Of a DNA stretch of 64,000 nt, positions 59,921 to 64,000 are shown piece by piece. Positions within the stretch are counted from its first letter, which is position 1. Each line of letters starts with the position of its first letter. The DNA lies in the NCBI GenBank assembly GCA_012317185.1, contig CP048838.1:4092001-4156000 (forward strand), in the 5' to 3' direction. This stretch comes from [Clostridium] innocuum. Its GTDB lineage: Bacteria > Bacillota_I > Bacilli_A > Erysipelotrichales > Erysipelotrichaceae. Below the pieces are notes generated by a model. The model did not search any database, was not told where the DNA came from, and saw nothing but the letters and a program-made list of their open reading frames with translations. Position numbers and translations under genes: made by a program.

Positions 59921-61087
59921 ATGAGAAATTTTACGTATCACAACCCTGTACGGATTCTGTTTGGCGATCATGCACTGGATCAGCTTCCTGATCTGTTCAG
60001 GGAATTTCATGTTTCAAATCTTTTGCTGGTTTACAGCGGAGATTTTATCAAAGAGCTAGGAATCTGGGATGCTGTTCGTAAGGCTTGTGTTCAAAGTGGC
60101 ATCGCCTTCTATGAAGAGGGCGGTGTTGTTCCGAATCCGAAAATCGAGCTTGTACGTGAGCTGATCACACTGGGAAAAGAAAAAAAGATTGATTTCGTCC
60201 TTGCCGTGGGTGGAGGCAGCTCGATCGATACAGCAAAAGCAGTGGCAGCAGGAATACCCTATGAGCATGATGTATGGGACTTCTTCGAATATGCTGCTGT
60301 TCCTGAAACGGCTGTACCGGTTGGTGTTATCACCACCATACCTGCGAGCGGCTCCGAGTGCTCCAATTGTTCCATCATTTCCAATGGGCTGCACAAATGC
60401 GGCATTGAGTACGATTGCATCATCCCGAAATTCGCCATCATGAATCCGGAGTATACCAGAACGCTTCCGGCCTATCAGACATCGGCGGGAATTGCAGATA
60501 TTCTCTCTCATATGCTGGAGCGCTATTTCACCAATACGGAGCATGTTGATACGACAGATTATATGCTGGAGGGTACAATGCAGGCACTCATGGTGAATGC
60601 CCGCCGTTTGATGAAGAAGCCGGATGACATTCATGCGCGTTCTGAGGTACAGTGCCTCGCCTTTATCGCGCACAATAATTTGCTGGATATCGGCAGAGAG
60701 AGTGACTGGGGAGCGCACCGTATTGAACACGAGCTGAGTGCACAGTATGGGATTACGCATGGAGAAGGTATGGCTGTTGTAACCATCGCATGGGCCCGCT
60801 ACATGGCTGCGCATCATCCGGATAAGCTGGCGCAGCTCGCTAGCAGAATTTTTGGTGTCGATCCATTTGTTTACACAAAAGAAGATATGGCCTATATCCT
60901 TGCGGACAGGCTGGAGGAATTTTTCCGGTCGCTGCATCTGAAAACCACCTTGCATGAGATGGGAATCGATGATGCACATTTTGAGGAGATGGCTAATCGG
61001 GCTACCAATAATGGTAAAGACTGCGTTGGACATTATGTGGCGTTGAATAAACAAATTTTTGTGGATATACTGAAGATGGCGTTATAA
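59921..61087 (+). CDS. iron-containing alcohol dehydrogenase
   Basis: 388 residues of the group III (BdhA/YugJ-like) family. Nucleotide-binding GGGSSIDTAKAVAAG and the substrate/metal motifs GIADILSHMLE (Asp and His), HRIEHELSAQYGITHGEGMA and the final GHYVALNKQ region are present. It reduces an aldehyde to an alcohol with NAD(P)H. The aldolase of the divergent operon would release acetaldehyde or methylthioacetaldehyde, which this enzyme could detoxify. Start ATG 59921 follows AGGAGG. It shares a transcript with the DeoR regulator. Confidence 0.92.
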   Translation: MRNFTYHNPVRILFGDHALDQLPDLFREFHVSNLLLVYSGDFIKELGIWDAVRKACVQSGIAFYEEGGVVPNPKIELVRELITLGKEKKIDFVLAVGGGSSIDTAKAVAAGIPYEHDVWDFFEYAAVPETAVPVGVITTIPASGSECSNCSIISNGLHKCGIEYDCIIPKFAIMNPEYTRTLPAYQTSAGIADILSHMLERYFTNTEHVDTTDYMLEGTMQALMVNARRLMKKPDDIHARSEVQCLAFIAHNNLLDIGRESDWGAHRIEHELSAQYGITHGEGMAVVTIAWARYMAAHHPDKLAQLASRIFGVDPFVYTKEDMAYILADRLEEFFRSLHLKTTLHEMGIDDAHFEEMANRATNNGKDCVGHYVALNKQIFVDILKMAL

Positions 61088-61134
61088 AAAAGCTTTGTCA
61101 TCACGAATGCAGGTCCGTGATTGCAAAGCTTTTT
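61086..61134. terminator. bidirectional terminator after adh
   Basis: AAAAAGCTTTG and CAAAGCTTTTT form a perfect 11-bp outer stem with inner TCACG/CGTGA pairing, just after the adh stop. Confidence 0.85.
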
Positions 61135-61182
61135 ACTGTTCTGAAAGCACAACATGTTTTACTTGATTAAATGCGGGGCAAT

Positions 61183-61237
61183 AAAAAAGGCATCTGCATC
61201 AGCCTGTACATTATATACATACCTATGCAAATACCTT
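61183..61237 (-). terminator. terminator of the GH25 lysozyme gene
   Basis: On the minus strand AAGGTATTTGCAT pairs with ATGCAGATGCCTT (two G-U pairs) around a 25-nt loop, followed by TTTTTTATT. Confidence 0.85.
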
Positions 61238-61245
61238 ATCACTCT

Positions 61246-62976
61246 CTATTGATTCTGGAATCCCCAGCTATTGATATAGCCAATCCACTTATCTCCGATA
61301 TAGCAGGAATAATACAAGCTTCCATCTGCTCTGGCAAGAGAACGTTTGATTGTAAATTTCTGATTACGATAACCAGTCATTCGCTTCACCCATTTATCTG
61401 CTGGTGCGTTATAAAGCCAGTATTTCTGTGGATTCGGTGTATTAAAGACTCGAGCATTATTTTCTCCCCATCCAAAATACGTATCCTTTTTCACACTGTT
61501 TTTCAATGCGTAGGAATTTATATAACCAATCCATTTCCCATTATAATAGGCAGACCAGTAAGAGGTACCTTCTTCATTCACATATTCTCTTGTTAAAAGC
61601 AGTGGTTTGTTATTGTAATTTTTCATGCTGCCCATCCATTTTTTCTTGAATGGATCATAGCGATTGTAATTTGCAGCATTCGGTGACGAGAATACACGGA
61701 CTCTTCTGGACAGATTATAGAACCCCTGCGCCTTTTTTTGCGGATAAGTCAGACGGTTACTGAAGCTTGCTTGGCTAAATTTATACTCGCCATTTATAAG
61801 GTTTGCTGTTCTGACAACGAAGCGGTAGGATGCCCCGGAGGTTCCCGTTTTAAAGGTATAGGAAGTCCCGGTTTGAGATGTCAGATAATTCCATTCACCA
61901 TCGTCTGTTGTCTGATAATATACACGGTATCTCGTATTGTAAAGAACCTTATCCCAAGTCAGCTTGATATTTGTTCCCTCTACCGTAGCTGTCAGATTTG
62001 CAGGACTTTGTGTCTGCAGACTCAGCAGGGTATTTGTAAACATACTAACATCCACATTTTCTGGAGTAATTCCTTCAAAATCAGCTTCCGATGTATACTG
62101 CCATCCACTGTCTCCCGTATAGTACGGATTATCAAACGCCAGATAGCTTCCATATTCTGCAATCCATGAAGTAAGTCCTAAAATATAGGCAGAGTTTAGC
62201 TGCTTCTGGCAATAACTGCGATAGCTGTAAACGTGCACTTTTCCACTATAACCTGCACTGTTCATTTTATCAACGAATGTTTTGATAATACTTTCATACG
62301 TCTTAACATCCTTTGGCGGAACACGTGTTGCTCCATCATGATTATATGCCTTGAACGCCTCTATATCATAATAAATCGGATAAGACATATCAGTTAAATC
62401 ATATCCCTGCAGACGTTCAATTGTACTATCCGCTTCCGCATAGGCAAAGTTAGCATCATATGCATAGCTGTATAGATATAAACCATAAGGAATTCCCAGA
62501 CGTTTACATTCTCTTATATTATAATCAAAATATTCATCTGTGTATCCGACACCCCATCCGATTCTAAGAATTGCGCCGTCAATTCCCTCACTTTTCAATT
62601 TTTCCCAGTTTATTTTACCATCATGCTCAGAGACATCGACTACCTGCTTTGGATTTTCAACAACAACGCTTTGTCCATTCTTTGTATATGTAAAGGTTTT
62701 CGTTGTTCCGTTCATTCCCCAGACAGGTGCAATCAAGCGGGCATTTGCTGATCTGCTTCTATACTGCGTTTGTGGCTGCTGTGGCGTACCGTCTCCCATG
62801 GCAGCATTTTCAGCTCCTTCCATCTCACCAATCTGCTGATATGTATCTGCTGTAACTGTCTTAATTTCATTTGTATCTGTATTGGTTACAGTACCATCTG
62901 TATTCTCTGTTTCTTGTGCATGGACACCTGTCAGGCAAAGACCGGCTGCCAGCAATGTGACTAAAAGTTTTCTCAA
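61246..62976 (-). CDS. secreted GH25 lysozyme with Fn3 and GW wall-binding modules
   Basis: 576 residues. A signal peptide (1-20, ending VHA) and a low-complexity Thr/Gln linker lead to a GH25 muramidase (about 110-305) with VVDVSEHDGKINWEKLK, the catalytic pair in YPIYYDIE, and WQYTSEADFEG at its end. A fibronectin type III domain (about 320-410) and two GW modules (about 418-576) follow. It cleaves the glycan of peptidoglycan; the GW tail should hold it to teichoic acids. The tail is nearly the same as in the MBL protein at 26662. The start codon is TTG 62976, with AAAGGGG upstream. Confidence 0.93.
   Translation of the reverse strand: MRKLLVTLLAAGLCLTGVHAQETENTDGTVTNTDTNEIKTVTADTYQQIGEMEGAENAAMGDGTPQQPQTQYRSRSANARLIAPVWGMNGTTKTFTYTKNGQSVVVENPKQVVDVSEHDGKINWEKLKSEGIDGAILRIGWGVGYTDEYFDYNIRECKRLGIPYGLYLYSYAYDANFAYAEADSTIERLQGYDLTDMSYPIYYDIEAFKAYNHDGATRVPPKDVKTYESIIKTFVDKMNSAGYSGKVHVYSYRSYCQKQLNSAYILGLTSWIAEYGSYLAFDNPYYTGDSGWQYTSEADFEGITPENVDVSMFTNTLLSLQTQSPANLTATVEGTNIKLTWDKVLYNTRYRVYYQTTDDGEWNYLTSQTGTSYTFKTGTSGASYRFVVRTANLINGEYKFSQASFSNRLTYPQKKAQGFYNLSRRVRVFSSPNAANYNRYDPFKKKWMGSMKNYNNKPLLLTREYVNEEGTSYWSAYYNGKWIGYINSYALKNSVKKDTYFGWGENNARVFNTPNPQKYWLYNAPADKWVKRMTGYRNQKFTIKRSLARADGSLYYSCYIGDKWIGYINSWGFQNQ
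61249..61725 (-). repeat. GW-module coding repeat, copy 2
   Basis: Encodes the two GW modules of the lysozyme; partner copy at 26665-27138. Both start at the same GFYxLSRRV boundary and end with the same NSWGFQNQ. Confidence 0.85.
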
Positions 62977-63189
62977 ATTCAGTACCCCTTTCTTTTTCTA
63001 TATAAGTATAACATCCCTGTAGCTAATTTCCACATTTTTTTATAAATCACTAACATTATTTAATTAACTATGTGTTAAAAATACGATATTTTAAAGCCTT
63101 CACATATATTCTTAAGGAAATCGTAATAATCACACAAACATCTCAATTCCTTTATTTTTACATATTCTGTAATCTCCACATTAAATGAT

Positions 63190-63211
63190 AAAAAGGGGAG
63201 GCTCCCCTTTT
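63190..63211 (-). terminator. terminator of prfB
   Basis: AAAAGGGGA and TCCCCTTTT form a 9-bp stem with a GGC loop, followed on the minus strand by TTTTATCATTT; 20 bases after the stop. Confidence 0.9.
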
Positions 63212-63231
63212 CTTGACATTACTCATAATAA

Positions 63232-64000
63232 TCAAATCTGTGTTTTTAAATATGCGAAGATAAACGCATCCAGATCGCCATCCATAACTCCCTGCACATC
63301 ACTGGTTTCACAGCTGGTCCTATGATCCTTCACCATGGAATACGGATGGAATACATAGGAACGTATTTGTGAACCCCACTCATTGGCTTTCTGCTCACCC
63401 TTGATTTCCGCCAGTCGGGCTTCCTGCTCCTCAATCATCTTCTGATACAGACGACTTTTCAAGACACGCAGCGCCTCTTCCCGGTTTTCATGCTGGCTTC
63501 GGCCATTCTGACAGGTGGCCACCAATCCGGTCGGCTTATGCACCATGCGGACTGCGGAATCTGTTTTGTTGATATGCTGACCGCCGGCTCCACTGGCACG
63601 CTTGGTCTCCACAATCAGATCCTCCGGTTTGATTTCGATTTCGATTTCGTTGTTAAACTGCGGCATAACATCCAGAGAAGCAAAGGATGTATGCCTTCTC
63701 CCGCCGGAATCAAACGGCGATATGCGCACCAGACGGTGAACGCCCTTTTCCGCCTTCAGATACCCATACGCCATATCACCCTCCACAAGGAAGGTCACGG
63801 ATTTGATCCCTGCCTCATCTCCGGGAAGATAGTCCAGCACGCTGACCTTGAAGCCTTTTTTCTCAGCCCAGCGTGAATACATGCGATACAGCATATCCGC
63901 CCAGTCACAGGATTCTGTTCCACCGGCTCCCGGATGCAGCTCCAGGATTGCACTGGAATGATCATATTCATGGGACAGAAGAATCTTGATTTCAAAATCA
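63232..64000 (-). CDS. prfB: peptide chain release factor 2, 3' part (runs off the window)
   Basis: The visible frame gives the last ~256 residues and continues past the window end; full RF2 is about 360. The catalytic GGQ lies in RASGAGGQHINKTDSAVRMVH, and ELHPGAGGTESCDWADML and HRLVRISPFDSGGRRHTSFAS are RF2/RF1 core motifs. The family recognises UAA and UGA. The programmed frameshift that relatives use near codon 26 is outside the window. It is followed by its own terminator. Confidence 0.96.
   Translation of the reverse strand, partial: DFEIKILLSHEYDHSSAILELHPGAGGTESCDWADMLYRMYSRWAEKKGFKVSVLDYLPGDEAGIKSVTFLVEGDMAYGYLKAEKGVHRLVRISPFDSGGRRHTSFASLDVMPQFNNEIEIEIKPEDLIVETKRASGAGGQHINKTDSAVRMVHKPTGLVATCQNGRSQHENREEALRVLKSRLYQKMIEEQEARLAEIKGEQKANEWGSQIRSYVFHPYSMVKDHRTSCETSDVQGVMDGDLDAFIFAYLKTQI

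Noticed and set aside
60056..61054. 332-codon minus-strand frame opposite the alcohol dehydrogenase
   Set aside because: Antisense to a dehydrogenase with intact motifs; no ribosome site.
1..64000. tRNA or rRNA genes, CRISPR arrays, insertion sequences, phage or attachment sites
   Set aside because: No clover-leaf, repeat-spacer pattern, transposase, integrase or terminal repeats was seen on either strand.

Overview
The window looks like a chromosomal segment of a low-to-medium GC Firmicute. AGGAGG-type ribosome sites precede most genes, ATG, GTG and TTG starts are all used, promoters are TTGACA/TATAAT-like, and teichoic-acid type glycerophosphotransferases, GW-type wall-binding modules and an FtsEX/M23 murein module are present. 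My best guess is an Erysipelotrichia member of the [Clostridium] innocuum kind. That is an inference from gene content, not a proven identity. I saw no rRNA, tRNA, CRISPR array, phage or insertion sequence.

Layout. (1) 1-3.5 kb: an ECF sigma factor with an RsgI-like anti-sigma factor, then two convergent DegV fatty-acid-binding proteins. (2) 3.5-9.8 kb: type I pullulanase, an M20 amidohydrolase and glycogen phosphorylase. The branching enzyme (30.8-32.7 kb) and phosphoglucomutase (33.1-34.8 kb) complete most of a dispersed glycogen set, but no ADP-glucose pyrophosphorylase or glycogen synthase lies in the window. (3) 10-16 kb: decayed genes (a membrane-anchored protein with two frameshifts, a signal-peptide stub, a histidine-kinase 3' fragment) around a GtrB/GtrA/YfhO three-component glycosylation module. 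(4) 16-26 kb: a glycerol-phosphate polymer locus with three CDP-glycerol glycerophosphotransferases (two fused to GT2 domains), TagD, TagH and TagG. (5) 26-30.7 kb: a small secreted protein, a secreted metallo-beta-lactamase-fold protein with GW modules, a PIG-L deacetylase and GpsA, which makes the glycerol-3-phosphate that TagD consumes. (6) 32.7-33.1 kb: a compact unannotated-type unit with promoter, palindrome, a 27-codon hydrophobic peptide and a terminator. (7) 35-40.4 kb: HPr, DUF523, a 5-oxoproline-themed operon (DUF969, DUF979, Pcp, gamma-glutamylcyclotransferase) and YaaA. (8) 40.6-51.5 kb: AI-2E family protein, UvrB, CtpA and two complete ftsE-ftsX pairs flanking an EnvC/PcsB-like M23 protein, then a YitT protein. 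(9) 51.8-61.1 kb: a catabolic cluster with methylthioribose kinase, MtnA-type isomerase, class II aldolase, FGGY kinase, 2-hydroxyacid dehydrogenase and NhaC-type transporter, divergent from a DeoR regulator and an iron alcohol dehydrogenase. (10) 61.2-64 kb: a GH25 lysozyme with the same GW tail as the protein at 26.7 kb, and the 3' part of prfB.

The most interesting parts are: the MtnK-MtnA-aldolase 'DHAP shunt' cluster with two unusual extra enzymes and a 12-bp-phased operator; its position inside what looks like the ancestral prfB-yvjA-ftsE-ftsX-ctpB-uvrB gene order; the duplicated ftsEX; the 27-residue peptide unit; the near-identical GW tails 34 kb apart; and a 100-nt foldback between ftsX and ctpA.
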